This document shows, in pieces, positions 1-8,685 of a DNA stretch of 64,000 nucleotides. Both the position numbers and the translations under genes were made by a program. The notes under the pieces were generated by a model. That model saw only the letters and a program-made list of their open reading frames with translations. It was not told where the DNA came from and searched no databases. The stretch's first letter is position 1; every line of letters begins with the position of its first letter. The DNA is taken from assembly GCA_965116785.1 (NCBI GenBank), contig OZ220731.1, forward strand, positions 1,364,001 through 1,428,000. The letters are read 5' to 3'. The stretch comes from Bin87 sp965116785 (GTDB lineage Bacteria > Chloroflexota > Dehalococcoidia > Lucifugimonadales > UBA3495).

Positions 1-359
1 TTCAGCAACTCGACGATGGCCAGCATCGAGGTGGCGTATTCGTCATGGGCGGTCATGGCCTGCTGCAGCCGAAACACGTTGGGCAGGTATTCGGCTCCCA
101 GATCATCCGGAAACAGGCCCCGCGCCGCATGGGCGTAGCTGATGTGCATGTGGCCATTGACAAACCCGGGTGTGAGAACCATGCCGGATCCGTCAATAGT
201 CCGGTCAGCCGCCACTGATGCAAGGTCGGCGGCTTTGCCAACTTGGCTGATACGGTTGTCAGTTATGACAACCGTCCCATCGGCGACGATGCGCCGATCC
301 GCGTCCATTGTGACGATGTAGCGGACGCCGTCGATTTTCAGGGTAGGGACATCGGTCAT
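1..359 (-). CDS. Amidohydrolase, N-terminal part (cut by window edge)
   Basis: The N-terminal 119 residues of a metal-dependent amidohydrolase of the chlorohydrolase/SsnA/TrzN-like group. A start at 359 gives a beta-rich N-terminal domain (LKIDGVRYIVTMD), then the family metal-binding strand GFVNGHMH at about residues 64-71, whose two histidines bind the active-site metal. The pattern of a small beta sandwich followed by PGFVNxHxH is typical of cytosine/guanine deaminase-like and atrazine chlorohydrolase-like enzymes. The substrate cannot be told because the catalytic barrel lies outside the window. It is 15 bp downstream of the nitroreductase on the same strand, so the two are probably co-transcribed. 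Confidence 0.85.
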   Translation of the reverse strand, partial: MTDVPTLKIDGVRYIVTMDADRRIVADGTVVITDNRISQVGKAADLASVAADRTIDGSGMVLTPGFVNGHMHISYAHAARGLFPDDLGAEYLPNVFRLQQAMTAHDEYATSMLAIVELL

Positions 360-374
360 ACCAACTCCAGACGC

Positions 375-1010
375 CTAGTCGGACCAATCGCGGAAGCCCC
401 AGCGGTTGAACGAGGTGACCTCCGCCGGCGGTCGACGGTTCGTTGGTCCGAAGCTCCCGCGAGGATATCCAACCGGGGTCAAGCAGATCATCTCGGCGTA
501 TTCCGGGAGACCCAGCAGCTCACGCACCTCGTCTTCCTTGCGATTCAGCACCGTGGTTATGCGCGTGCCAAGCCCCAAAGCTCGGCCCGCCAGGAACAGG
601 TTTTGGATCGCCGGCCAGATGGAAGCAGCGTGCCTTCCCCGTTCGATGGTCTGGTCCGGCTGGAACCCGCCGCCGCGCGAGTGATCGGCGCATACCACGA
701 TCATCGCGGGTACATCGGGCATGTGGTGAGCCAGGTAACGGGCGTGTCGATAGACGCGCGACTCGGTCGGAGAAGGCTCCCAGCCCATGGCGTCCAACCA
801 CGTATTTTTGTACAGCTCGCCCAGGGCTTTGACGGTGTCGGGGTCGTTCACCACCACGAACTCCCAAGGCTGCGTGTTGCCGCCGTTGGGGGCGCGAACT
901 GCGGCGTCGATCATCTTCTGGAGCTCGGATTGGGACACCGGGTCCGGCTTGTATCGGGTGATCTGACGCTGACTGTATATCGCCTCAAACAGGTCCAATT
1001 GGTCGGGCAT
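375..1010 (-). CDS. Nitroreductase family protein (FMN-dependent)
   Basis: A 211-residue protein of normal length for the nitroreductase family, which reduces nitro compounds, quinones or other acceptors with FMN and NAD(P)H. The N-terminal SQRQITRY stretch (about 13-20) fits the Arg-rich FMN phosphate contact, and APNGGNTQPW (about 40-49) is the conserved segment seen in nearly all members. The C-terminal GYPRG stretch also fits. The start is supported by GGAGGAGG just upstream of the ATG. It heads a minus-strand pair with the amidohydrolase and lies 67 bp behind the EamA permease gene. The physiological substrate is unknown. Confidence 0.9.
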   Translation of the reverse strand: MPDQLDLFEAIYSQRQITRYKPDPVSQSELQKMIDAAVRAPNGGNTQPWEFVVVNDPDTVKALGELYKNTWLDAMGWEPSPTESRVYRHARYLAHHMPDVPAMIVVCADHSRGGGFQPDQTIERGRHAASIWPAIQNLFLAGRALGLGTRITTVLNRKEDEVRELLGLPEYAEMICLTPVGYPRGSFGPTNRRPPAEVTSFNRWGFRDWSD

Positions 1011-1053
1011 GGCACTCCTCCTCCAGCTGGTGCGTTATCGCGGATTCGACGCC

Positions 1054-1059
1054 ATTATA
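1054..1059 (-). promoter_or_regulatory. Likely -10 box (TATAAT) for the nitroreductase operon
   Basis: A perfect TATAAT reads on the minus strand 44 bp upstream of the nitroreductase start, in the short gap after the permease gene. The -35 position is weak (about GGTGAT at 17-bp spacing), so only the -10 is well supported. Confidence 0.5.
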
Positions 1060-1077
1060 GCCCCCGCTGGCCGTCTA

Positions 1078-1962
1078 TCACCGGAACATGGTGATCAGTG
1101 CGAGGCCGGCGACTATCATCGCAGCTCCGACGATTCTCCCCGGTGTAATCACTTCTTTCAGCACGACTGCACCGAGCAAGAGGGCGAACAGCAACCCTAT
1201 CTCCCGAGCCGGAGCGACGTAGCTGGCATCCGTCAGCCGCATTGCCGTCAGGACCAGGCCGTACGCGAGGAACAGGAGGCCAGCCGCCGCCGCGATCGGC
1301 CATGTTGCGGTGCGCCATTCCCCGACTATCGCCGACACTCCGTGGGCGCGCAAGATGTAAGGCAGCATCCCCACGGCCACGCAACACGTGGTCAGATACA
1401 GGTAAAGGAACGGGCTAACGTACGCCACACCCTGTTTGTCGATCAGCGTATAGAGAGCGATGCATATGCCGGTCGCCATCGCGTAGGCAATTCCGGCCCT
1501 GGTGGCGGCGAGCTGACCGGCAACGATATTGCGCAACTGGCCCCACCAGGCCATCGTGTAAATGCCCAGGACAATAACGCCTATACCGACCCACCCTGGG
1601 AGGGTAACGGTTTCGTCCAGCGCAAACACGGCGAGGATCGGCACCAATCCCGGGCCAAAGCCTCGTGCGATCGGATAGGCGAGCGACAGATCGGCGCGGG
1701 CCAGGCTCCGTCCCAAACTGAGGAAATAGCAGATGTGAACGAGCGAGGACGCTGCCACAAACCACAGGCCGACGGCGGTGAATTCGGTGGTGAACACCAG
1801 GACCAAGGCGACCGGAGCAGCGCCGACCGCCCCTGCGGCCGACAGCCACCAGACGAAAACTTCTTGCCGTTGGGCCCGTTTCAGGAACAGGTTCCAGGTC
1901 GCGTGGGCAAAAGCAGATACCAGCACGAGCGCCAACGCCAGGAGCGTCGATGAATCCAGCAT
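1078..1962 (-). CDS. EamA/DMT-family permease
   Basis: About 294 residues with ten hydrophobic segments in two five-helix halves, as in drug/metabolite transporters of the EamA family. The N-terminus (LALVLVSAFAHATWNLFLKRA) and the second-half motif (AREIGLLFALLLGAVVLKE) are typical. An upstream in-frame start at 2046 would overlap the tRNA-Glu gene, so the ATG at 1962 is preferred. Such permeases export or import small metabolites at the inner membrane; the substrate cannot be inferred. It is followed on the same strand by the nitroreductase. Confidence 0.88.
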   Translation of the reverse strand: MLDSSTLLALALVLVSAFAHATWNLFLKRAQRQEVFVWWLSAAGAVGAAPVALVLVFTTEFTAVGLWFVAASSLVHICYFLSLGRSLARADLSLAYPIARGFGPGLVPILAVFALDETVTLPGWVGIGVIVLGIYTMAWWGQLRNIVAGQLAATRAGIAYAMATGICIALYTLIDKQGVAYVSPFLYLYLTTCCVAVGMLPYILRAHGVSAIVGEWRTATWPIAAAAGLLFLAYGLVLTAMRLTDASYVAPAREIGLLFALLLGAVVLKEVITPGRIVGAAMIVAGLALITMFR

Positions 1963-2035
1963 GGCAGCAACCCTGGCCAGCGCCTGAAAACTAAACCGCC
2001 GACGTCGCCATGACGACGTCGGCAAGATTAACAAA

Positions 2036-2112
2036 TGGTGGCGCATAGGGGATTCGAACCCCTGATCTCCGCCTTGAGAGGGCGGTGTCCTGGGCCGCTA
2101 GACGAATGCGCC
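2036..2112 (-). tRNA. tRNA-Glu (anticodon CTC)
   Basis: A complete cloverleaf reads on the minus strand. The acceptor arm GGCGCAT pairs with ATGCGCC, the anticodon stem is CCGCC/GGCGG with loop CTCTCAA (anticodon CTC, codon GAG), and the T arm AGGGG-TTCGAAT-CCCCT is perfect. CCA is encoded in the DNA at 2036-2038. Confidence 0.97.
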
Positions 2113-2121
2113 AGAGGGGAA

Positions 2122-2180
2122 CCGATTGGCGGCCCAATCGGAATTTGGCAAAATTATAGCATGGACTATCGGGCTTGCAA
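2122..2180 (-). promoter_or_regulatory. Promoter and leader hairpin of tRNA-Glu
   Basis: On the minus strand a -35 TTGCAA (2175-2180) and a perfect -10 TATAAT (2153-2158) are separated by 16 bp, about 40 bp ahead of the tRNA. Between the promoter and the tRNA lies a perfect 8-bp inverted repeat CCGATTGG/CCAATCGG (2122-2129 and 2134-2141), which may form a hairpin in the 5' leader. Confidence 0.7.
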
Positions 2181-2405
2181 CCGACCGGTCGCGATGTCGA
2201 GCATCCCACATGATGCGCACCCGTTGGCTGACGGCCGTGTTGTATGCTTGTTGCCGGCACGCACAAATTTTGGTTCGGCCGACACGACCCACTGGGTAGC
2301 GGGAGCGGAAATAAATTTCCCGGACCGAACCAGCGTCTAACACGCTCCGGAAGTAACTCGTTTCCTGCGGGCTGTGCAGACTTGGCACAACAGCGATCAC
2401 GATAG

Positions 2406-3440
2406 GTGAATGGATTGGAAACTGGGAAGCTGCCTCCGGGTGTCCTGGAGGAACTACTGTCAAATCTCGGCGCTTTCGACCCCCGGGTATTGGTGGGCCC
2501 GGGCGTCGGGGAGGACTGTGCGGTCGTGGACATGGGCGATCGTCTCCTGATCGCGAAATCCGACCCGATAACATTCGCCGGTAACCACGTGGGTCGGTAC
2601 GTGGTACAGATAAACGCCAACGATGTGGCCTGCACCGGTGCCGTTCCTCGCTGGTTTTTGCCCACCGTCTTGTTGCCGACCAGCGCCACGAGCGACGACA
2701 TCCGGTCCATATTCGCGGACATCTCCGAAGCATGTCGGCGTCTCGAGGTGGCAATCATCGGCGGGCACACCGAGGTGACCGACGGGCTTCCGCGGACAAT
2801 CGTAGCCGGAACGATGCTGGGCGAGCTTGACGATCGTTCCCGGTTGGTTTCAACGGGCGGAGCGCAGGACGGTGACAGTATTGTCGTCACCACTGGCGTG
2901 GCCATCGAAGGCACCGCAATCCTCGCCCGAGAGCACGCGGCTGAACTTCGTTCGCGCGGCATTGACCGCACGGCGTTGGAAGCCGCTGCGAGTTACCTGG
3001 ATGATCCCGGCATCAGTATCTTGCCGGCAGCGCGGGCGCTCTTCGAAACGAGAGCCGTGCATTCCATGCACGACGTCACCGAAGGGGGATTGATCACTGC
3101 CCTCAGGGAAATCGCCGCAGCGTCTAGCCTTGGTTTGGTCGCGGAAGCGGAAAGCGTGCCGTTGCTTCCCGAATGTGCCGCCATCTGCGAGGCGCTGGAG
3201 CTGGACCCTCTGGGTCTGCTGGGATCAGGCGCACTGATCGCCACGATGTCGGCCGGCGATGTTCCCGCCGCCCTGCGTGCCCTGGATCGAGCGGGGGTTA
3301 GCGGTTGGGAAATCGGGCAGATGATGGAGCCGTCGGACGGACTGTGGCTGATCGACAGAGACGGCGAACGGACTTTGCCCGAATTCCGACGTGATGAGCT
3401 CGCCCGCTACCTGGAAGAGAGCAGTCATTCCCCCAAGTAG
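2406..3440 (+). CDS. AIR-synthase-related (HypE/PurM-fold) protein
   Basis: A 344-residue protein with the PurM/HypE two-domain fold. The N-terminal segment VGPGVGEDCAVVDMGDRLLIAKSDPITF and the following NDVACTGAVPRWFL match the ATP-binding half of hydrogenase maturation protein HypE and related AIR-synthase-like proteins. MHDVTEGGLITALREIA near residue 222 is the conserved signature of the C-terminal domain. No hydrogenase genes are visible, so a true HypE role is unlikely; it is best called an AIR-synthase-related protein of unknown substrate. It lacks the Cys/Sec-containing N-terminus of SelD. GTG at 2406 is the longest start, but TTG at 2415 has AGGTGA five bases before it and may be the real one. 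The 3' end overlaps the convergent dehydratase gene by 16 bp. Confidence 0.85.
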   Translation: MNGLETGKLPPGVLEELLSNLGAFDPRVLVGPGVGEDCAVVDMGDRLLIAKSDPITFAGNHVGRYVVQINANDVACTGAVPRWFLPTVLLPTSATSDDIRSIFADISEACRRLEVAIIGGHTEVTDGLPRTIVAGTMLGELDDRSRLVSTGGAQDGDSIVVTTGVAIEGTAILAREHAAELRSRGIDRTALEAAASYLDDPGISILPAARALFETRAVHSMHDVTEGGLITALREIAAASSLGLVAEAESVPLLPECAAICEALELDPLGLLGSGALIATMSAGDVPAALRALDRAGVSGWEIGQMMEPSDGLWLIDRDGERTLPEFRRDELARYLEESSHSPK

Positions 3441-4393
3441 AGATCGATGCAGTCGCGAAGCTGCGCCAGCGTGATGTTGCCGCCGCTCACGGTGATCGAT
3501 ATCTTCCGACCGCGAACCAGATCCTCGCGGCATGCGGCCCCGGCCAAAGCCGTGGCCCCGGCGCCTTCGGCGAGCGTGTGCGCCTTTTCGATCAGCATCG
3601 CCACGGCGCGACGGATTTCGTCCTCGCTCACCAGCACGAAATCATGCAAACGATGCCGCATGATTTGCTGTGGCAGCTCGTAGCCTTCCGCCGTCGCAGT
3701 ACCCTCTACCCAGGTGCGCATGGGCGCTTGCACCAGTTGCCCCTGCTGCCACGATAAGTAAGCGGCCGGCGCGGCTTCCGACTGAACCGCGACTACGCGG
3801 ATGTCGGGATTGAGCGCTTGCGCAACAACGCAGGCCCCCGCAACCCCGCTCCCGCCACCGATCGGCAGGAACATCACATCCACGTCGGGAAGATCCTCGA
3901 TGATCTCCAGGCTGGCCGTAGCCACTCCGGCGATGAGTTCGGGTTCGTTGACCGGGTGCACATACCGGTAACCTTCCTCCGCGGCCAACCGCTCGCAATA
4001 TCGACGGGCTTCATCGAAATTTGCGCCATGGAAGATCAGTTCTGCGCCCAAAGCTTCCATTGACGCTACCTTATTCGGGTTCGCATCCACAGGCAGCCCA
4101 ATGAGAGCCCGGGCTCCGAAGAACCGGCATGCGCTGGCGATGGACTGACCGTGATTCCCGCTGCTGGCGGTGATCACGCCACGCTGTCTGTCCGCCGGGT
4201 CCATGTTCGCGAGGAGATTGATTCCGCCGCGAGCCTTGAAAGCTCCCAGGGGTAGGTGCTCCTCGTGCTTCAGGTACACCTCCGCGTCCAAGGCGCCGCT
4301 CAACCCAGCGGAATAAGTTAGCGGCGTACGCGGGAAATAAGAGCTGATAGTGGCGCGGGCGCGGTACACGTCGCGCAGCGTTGGGATGTTCAA
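3425..4393 (-). CDS. Threonine/serine dehydratase-like PLP enzyme
   Basis: A 322-residue fold-type II PLP enzyme of the threonine dehydratase/serine racemase family, which deaminates threonine or serine to 2-oxoacids. GAFKARGG carries the PLP lysine (K53), SSGNHGQ (77-83) is the substrate loop and PIGGGSGVAG (about 177-186) is the phosphate-binding loop. There is no C-terminal ACT domain, so this is the short catabolic or biosynthetic form without allosteric control. The start is TTG at 4393, with GGAG seven bases ahead; a longer frame to 4591 has no such signal and no family similarity. It converges on the AIR-synthase-like gene with a 16-bp overlap. Confidence 0.9.
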   Translation of the reverse strand: MNIPTLRDVYRARATISSYFPRTPLTYSAGLSGALDAEVYLKHEEHLPLGAFKARGGINLLANMDPADRQRGVITASSGNHGQSIASACRFFGARALIGLPVDANPNKVASMEALGAELIFHGANFDEARRYCERLAAEEGYRYVHPVNEPELIAGVATASLEIIEDLPDVDVMFLPIGGGSGVAGACVVAQALNPDIRVVAVQSEAAPAAYLSWQQGQLVQAPMRTWVEGTATAEGYELPQQIMRHRLHDFVLVSEDEIRRAVAMLIEKAHTLAEGAGATALAGAACREDLVRGRKISITVSGGNITLAQLRDCIDLYLGE

Positions 4394-5269
4394 TGCGTAT
4401 CTCCGTCGGCGCCGCCAACGCGGCTCTGCAGGGTCGACGGCAAGATTAGGCAGACCGTCCGGGCGTGTCAACCGTAGTGCGTACATGCGCAACCGAATTG
4501 GAGCGTCTGGGCGACCCATCTGTCGAAGCTTCCGCCTGTCGTCAGTTACAAGCAGCGAATGTACTTTACTCTTCATCCGGCGGAAGTACACCCAGGCTCA
4601 GACACGGCGGAACGGTCAACGTGTACATTCACGGGCATTACATTCCGCCGCTACTTACGCATGTAATGTCAATGTACCATCTATCAATCGCCATGCAACG
4701 CAGATAGCCGAATGTACTACGTGGCCCAAAATACACCAGCGCAAAATCGCTACACCAATTGTCCCCGTGCGGCTGTGTCCAGGTTAGCGCCGCCGGTTAC
4801 AGCGCGTGTACTCCACTTTAGTACACTCGTTGGCGGCGGCGGAGCAACGACAACTCCCCAGGAAGCATCTGCCTACGCAGTACACCAGAGGGAATTAGCG
4901 ACCCTGGGTCCGAGGACGAGAAAACTGTCGGCAGGAGTTCCCCGGCAGCGCAACCGTTTTCCCGTCCGTTATGCGCCCAGACGGCCGGACGAACCAGACG
5001 TTGCGACAAAGAGCGAAATCGCTGAAATTGCCCGGATCTGGTTCTGGAGTTCCTAGCGCCCGAGGCCTTCGTATGTCAAAATAGGCACGTAACCAGCAGC
5101 GTTCTAAAAGAATATAAAAATCTTTTAGGATTGTTCTTTGGTTGCGGTTGACAATCGTCAAAATCGCCGGTAGTGTAGTAAAAAAATTGGCTCCGGTATG
5201 GGACCAACGCGGTACTTGCGCTGCTGATTAGCGAATGTACGAAATCTGGTACACCGACGGAGGTGGATC
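4394..5269. promoter_or_regulatory. GTAC-rich control region before the HTH gene
   Basis: About 880 bp without a convincing gene. It is dense in GTAC-centred motifs: AATGTAC/GTGTAC on one side and GTACA(C) on the other, at about 4561, 4586, 4622, 4675, 4713, 4809, 4822, 4880, 5238 and 5250. Two pairs form inverted repeats: GTGTACT/AGTACAC at 4806-4826 (perfect, 7-nt spacer) and TGTAC/GTACA at 5236-5253 (8-nt spacer), the latter just ahead of the HTH ribosome site. A separate AT-rich inverted repeat CTAAAAGA/TCTTTTAG lies at 5104-5128. The arrangement suggests operator sites, perhaps for the HTH protein itself. Confidence 0.45.
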
Positions 5270-5494
5270 ATGGCACGCAAAACCAAACTGATGCTGCGCG
5301 TAGAAAAGGAATTCGACCAGCCTCTCGAGCGTCTGCTCCCGGAGTTGGTGAACGACCAGGGGTTGACGGCAACCGCCGACACGCTGGGTGTCAGTAAAGC
5401 GACGCTCGGCTACTGGATGCTCAAGATGGGCATCAACGTGAAGCGGGTCGCGTTGGCCCCTGGCGAAATCCTGGAAGTCAAGCGCACCAACTAA
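5270..5494 (+). CDS. Small helix-turn-helix protein
   Basis: A 74-residue protein. Residues about 27-55 (NDQGLTATADTLGVSKATLGYWMLKMGI) read as a helix-turn-helix: a helix, the TLGVSKATL turn and a recognition helix. The rest is short and charged, with no second domain. A GGAGGTGG ribosome site sits just ahead of the ATG. It is monocistronic, behind the GTAC-rich region, and ends before a strong hairpin. It is probably a DNA-binding regulator, possibly autoregulatory; its targets are unknown. Confidence 0.75.
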   Translation: MARKTKLMLRVEKEFDQPLERLLPELVNDQGLTATADTLGVSKATLGYWMLKMGINVKRVALAPGEILEVKRTN

Positions 5495-5718
5495 TCGAAA
5501 CCACGTCGCGGAGCGCGCTTAGCAACGCCCGCGACGCAGGTGAACCGCCGGCGACCCAATGGCGAGCGGGTCGTGCGGCGGCTAAGTTCCTCGTTACCGC
5601 GAGGAACAGCGGAACTCCCCGGCCGGTGGCAAATGGCTGGGGTGTTTTGCTGCCTGGCTGCCCACACCAATGTTGACTGGATCGAACCCGTCGAGCCGTT
5701 GCGGCTCAGGCACGAAAT

Positions 5719-5740
5719 AGGCGCCCCGTTTGGGGCGCCT
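5719..5740. terminator. Bidirectional hairpin terminator
   Basis: A perfect 9-bp GC-rich stem AGGCGCCCC/GGGGCGCCT with a GTTT loop lies between the convergent HTH and acetamidase genes. There is no clear U-run on either side, so the terminator role rests on position and stem strength. Confidence 0.6.
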
Positions 5741-5767
5741 CAAGAATGCTTCTCCTATACAGCCGAG

Positions 5768-6880
5768 TTATCCGTTGAAAATGCCCTCGGGAAGGAACGC
5801 TGACACGGTGACGTTGGGCAGATCCACGATATTGCTAACGCGCAGGTCCACGGCCACGCTGCAAATTATGTAGGCTTGTTCAGCTGTCCAGCCCCGCTCC
5901 TGCAGCAGTGCGATCATGTTGAGCAAAGCATTCCGGGCAGCCAGTGTGAGGCTATCCTCCCCTTCCTGGGAGCCGTCGTCGCGGATCGGGTAGCCGATGG
6001 TGGCGGTGAAATTGCGGGGAACTGCCCATTCCGGTGGCAGGAAATAGCCGGGGTGCGAATAGCGGGGAAATGTTATGTTGTGCCGCGCGGCTTCGCCTTT
6101 GTGTATCGCAAAACGCACGGCCGCGGTTGCACCCATCTCGATCGCCGTGATGCATACCTCGCCGTCGCCCTGGGCGAAATGGCCGTCGCCAGCGGAATAC
6201 AGGCCGCCGGGAACCGCTACGGGGATGAAGAGCCGGGAGCCTGTCGTCAGCTGCTTGGCGTCGACGTTGCCGCAGTTCTCACGGGGCGGTATGGTGCGCA
6301 GCCCTTCATTGGCGATCTGTCCGCCGGCGGGAACAGCATCCTCTGGGTCCGGCGGTGCGGCCGTGCCGCCACGGTTGACCCAATCGGCCTCCCGGGCGGC
6401 CCACGCTTCGACCTGGGCGTGGGACGGGGCCAAGCCGGCGGTTCCCATGAAGGAACCATCGGGGATGCGGACGCCCGGGATCTGGGCAGAGGTGGCCCAG
6501 CCGTCGGCGATGTCCCAATGGACCAGATACGGGTTGGTGAAAACATCGCGGAGGAAACCGGCGCCCGGCCGGTTGCGGGTCCAGCCGCGAGGTTGGGCGG
6601 TTATGTCAAGATACTCGATTTCGAGAAGGTCGCCCGGCTCGGCGCCTTTGACGTAGACCGGGCCGGTGAGCGGGTGACCGACCTTGGCATCGAGACCGGC
6701 GAGGTCGGCCTCGGTCATGCCGGGTTGGATCTGGGAGTCGGAGGCATCACGGGTTTCAAGCACTATTTCCTCCCCCGGATCAGCCTCGACGACGGGGGGG
6801 ATATCCGGATGCCAGCGGTTGTGGCCGAACTGCGGTTCCTCCTTGAGGCGTTTGGCGCGGTCGATGTTGACGGTTTGCAT
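5768..6880 (-). CDS. Acetamidase/formamidase family protein
   Basis: A 370-residue member of the FmdA/AmdA family, which hydrolyses short-chain amides such as formamide or acetamide to ammonia and the acid. Family segments visible are HPDIPPVVEADPGEEIVLETRD near the N-terminus, PLTGPVYVKGAEPGDLLEIEYLDI (about 70-95), PPRENCGNVDAKQLTTGSRLFIPV (about 200-223) and GDGHFAQGDGEVCITAIEM (about 232-250). GGAGGG stands six bases before the ATG. It would release ammonia from amides in the cytosol. It follows the minus-strand TPP enzyme by 122 bp and may share its transcript. Confidence 0.92.
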   Translation of the reverse strand: MQTVNIDRAKRLKEEPQFGHNRWHPDIPPVVEADPGEEIVLETRDASDSQIQPGMTEADLAGLDAKVGHPLTGPVYVKGAEPGDLLEIEYLDITAQPRGWTRNRPGAGFLRDVFTNPYLVHWDIADGWATSAQIPGVRIPDGSFMGTAGLAPSHAQVEAWAAREADWVNRGGTAAPPDPEDAVPAGGQIANEGLRTIPPRENCGNVDAKQLTTGSRLFIPVAVPGGLYSAGDGHFAQGDGEVCITAIEMGATAAVRFAIHKGEAARHNITFPRYSHPGYFLPPEWAVPRNFTATIGYPIRDDGSQEGEDSLTLAARNALLNMIALLQERGWTAEQAYIICSVAVDLRVSNIVDLPNVTVSAFLPEGIFNG

Positions 6881-7002
6881 GGTGGTCCCTCCTGGCGTGA
6901 TTGGGGGTCAGAATAGCAGCCGGGGCGGGTTTGGCACCCGCCCCGGCCCAGGTTTTCATGACGCGGAGCGGAGCCTTCCGCACACACGTCGATGGATAGG
7001 GA

Positions 7003-8685
7003 CTAAAGGGACCAGTCGTCCGGGAGCTCAGGAGTTGGCAGGGGGCGGATCATGACCTCGACGAGGGCGGACTGGCCTTCCTCGGTGGCGCGGATGGCGC
7101 GCTGGAAGGCGGGCCGGATGTCCTCGGGATTCTCCACGCGTTCGGAGTAGCAGCCGAGGCCGTCGGCGACGACGCTGAAGTTGCCGCCGAGCACAGCCAT
7201 CTCCGGGGGAGTGCCGTTGGGATCCTCCATGCCCATCATGCCGCCGCCGGTGCCGCCGTTGTTGATGACCACGGTGAGAATGGGCAGGCCCATGCGGGAC
7301 GCGGTCTCGAGGTCCATGCCGGTCATGCCGAAAGAGGCGTCGCCGAGGACGTGGACAACCAGGTGGTCGGGGCGGCCCAGCTTGGTGCCGATGGCGGCGC
7401 CGACGGACCAACCCATGGCGGCCATCCCACCCATGGCGACGAAGTTGCGCGGCAGGGTGGTCTGCCAGAAGGGGACCACATAGCCGCGGCTGCCGCCGGC
7501 ATCATGCAGGGCAATGGTGCGGTCGTGGTCGACGACCTGCTGGAGTTCGTGGACGACGCGGTAGCCATTGGTGGGGGTTTCGGAGTCGGTGAAGCGGGGC
7601 ATCCACTCGGCCTCGGATTTCTCATGGCAGGCGCGGATTTCGTCGACGATCTCCTGCTTCATGCCGCCGCCGCTGGGGCCGATGCGCTGGCGGACAGCGC
7701 CGATGATGGCGCGCAAAGCCAACTTGGCATCGGCGAGCATGGGCAGGTCGACCTGGTAGGTCTTGTTGAGATCGGCCTGGTCGGCGTTGATGTGGATGAT
7801 GCTGACGCCGTCGGGGATGGGGCGGCCGTCCGTGCCGTTGGGCTGGCGGAAGGAGTTGCCGACGGCCAGGACGACGTCAGCCTTGCGGTTGATCTGGATG
7901 GCCGCTCCCGAGGCGTAGCGGCTGCGGGGGTAGACGCCGCCGCCCAGGGAAAGGGGGTGGTTCTCCGGGATGATGCCCTTGGCCATGATGGTGGTGGCGA
8001 CGGGCATGGAGAGCATCTCGGCGAGCTCGCGGACCTCATCGGAGGCACCGGCGCTCATGGCGCCGCCACCGGCGTTGAGGATGGGGAGGCTGGCGTTGAC
8101 CAGCATGTCGGCGGCGCGCTGGACCTCGGCGTCGGCAGGGCCGGATTTGCCGGGGGTGCCCACCGGCGTGTAGGCGAGGACGGCTTCGTCGGCCTCGGCG
8201 GTGAGGACGTCCTGGTGCATCTCGAGCACCACCGGTCCGGGGGAACCGGAGCGCAGGGCGGTGAAGGCGCGGCGCATGACCTGGGGGATATCCTGGACGC
8301 GGGTGAAGGAGCCCCGCCACTTGCAGAGCCCGTCGAAGATGCTGGCGGAGACCTCCTGCTGCCATTCCTGGCCGAGGTTCCGCATGGGGTGCTGACCCAT
8401 GAGGAGCAGCACGGGGACGTTGTCGGCGTAGCAGCCAGCGATGCCGGTGAGGCAGTTGGTGGCGCCGGGTCCGGTGCCGGTCATGGCGACGCCGACCTCT
8501 CCGGTGGCGCGAGCGTAGCCGTCGGCGATCTCGACGCCGAGACGCTCATGGCGGGCGGCGAAGGGCCGGATGGAGGAGGCGCGCAAGGGCCCCCAGAGAG
8601 GGTTCAGTCCGCCGCCGGCGAACCCGGATATGTAGCGTATTCCTTCCTGTTCGAGGGCCCGGACAACGGCTTCGGATCCACGCAT
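7003..8685 (-). CDS. TPP-dependent enzyme, acetolactate-synthase-like (copy 1)
   Basis: About 560 residues with the three-domain layout of the acetolactate synthase/benzoylformate decarboxylase family. The N-terminal PYR domain has the TPP-activating glutamate in ARHERLG, followed by EIADGYARATG. The middle domain has LNAGGGA and the C-terminal PP domain has GDASFGMTGMDLETA...INNGG, where GDA replaces the usual GDG of the Mg-TPP motif. FAGGGLNPLWG replaces the common GxPG(G) near the N-terminus, so the substrate may not be pyruvate. AGAGGT before the ATG at 8685 favours that start over the one at 8700. No acetolactate synthase small subunit is nearby. The exact reaction is unknown. Confidence 0.85.
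   Translation of the reverse strand: MRGSEAVVRALEQEGIRYISGFAGGGLNPLWGPLRASSIRPFAARHERLGVEIADGYARATGEVGVAMTGTGPGATNCLTGIAGCYADNVPVLLLMGQHPMRNLGQEWQQEVSASIFDGLCKWRGSFTRVQDIPQVMRRAFTALRSGSPGPVVLEMHQDVLTAEADEAVLAYTPVGTPGKSGPADAEVQRAADMLVNASLPILNAGGGAMSAGASDEVRELAEMLSMPVATTIMAKGIIPENHPLSLGGGVYPRSRYASGAAIQINRKADVVLAVGNSFRQPNGTDGRPIPDGVSIIHINADQADLNKTYQVDLPMLADAKLALRAIIGAVRQRIGPSGGGMKQEIVDEIRACHEKSEAEWMPRFTDSETPTNGYRVVHELQQVVDHDRTIALHDAGGSRGYVVPFWQTTLPRNFVAMGGMAAMGWSVGAAIGTKLGRPDHLVVHVLGDASFGMTGMDLETASRMGLPILTVVINNGGTGGGMMGMEDPNGTPPEMAVLGGNFSVVADGLGCYSERVENPEDIRPAFQRAIRATEEGQSALVEVMIRPLPTPELPDDWSL

Noticed and set aside
2406..3440. SelD (selenophosphate synthetase), suggested by the PurM/HypE fold
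   Set aside because: The glycine-rich N-terminus with Cys/Sec and the SelD-specific residues are missing; closest look is AIR-synthase-related/HypE-like.
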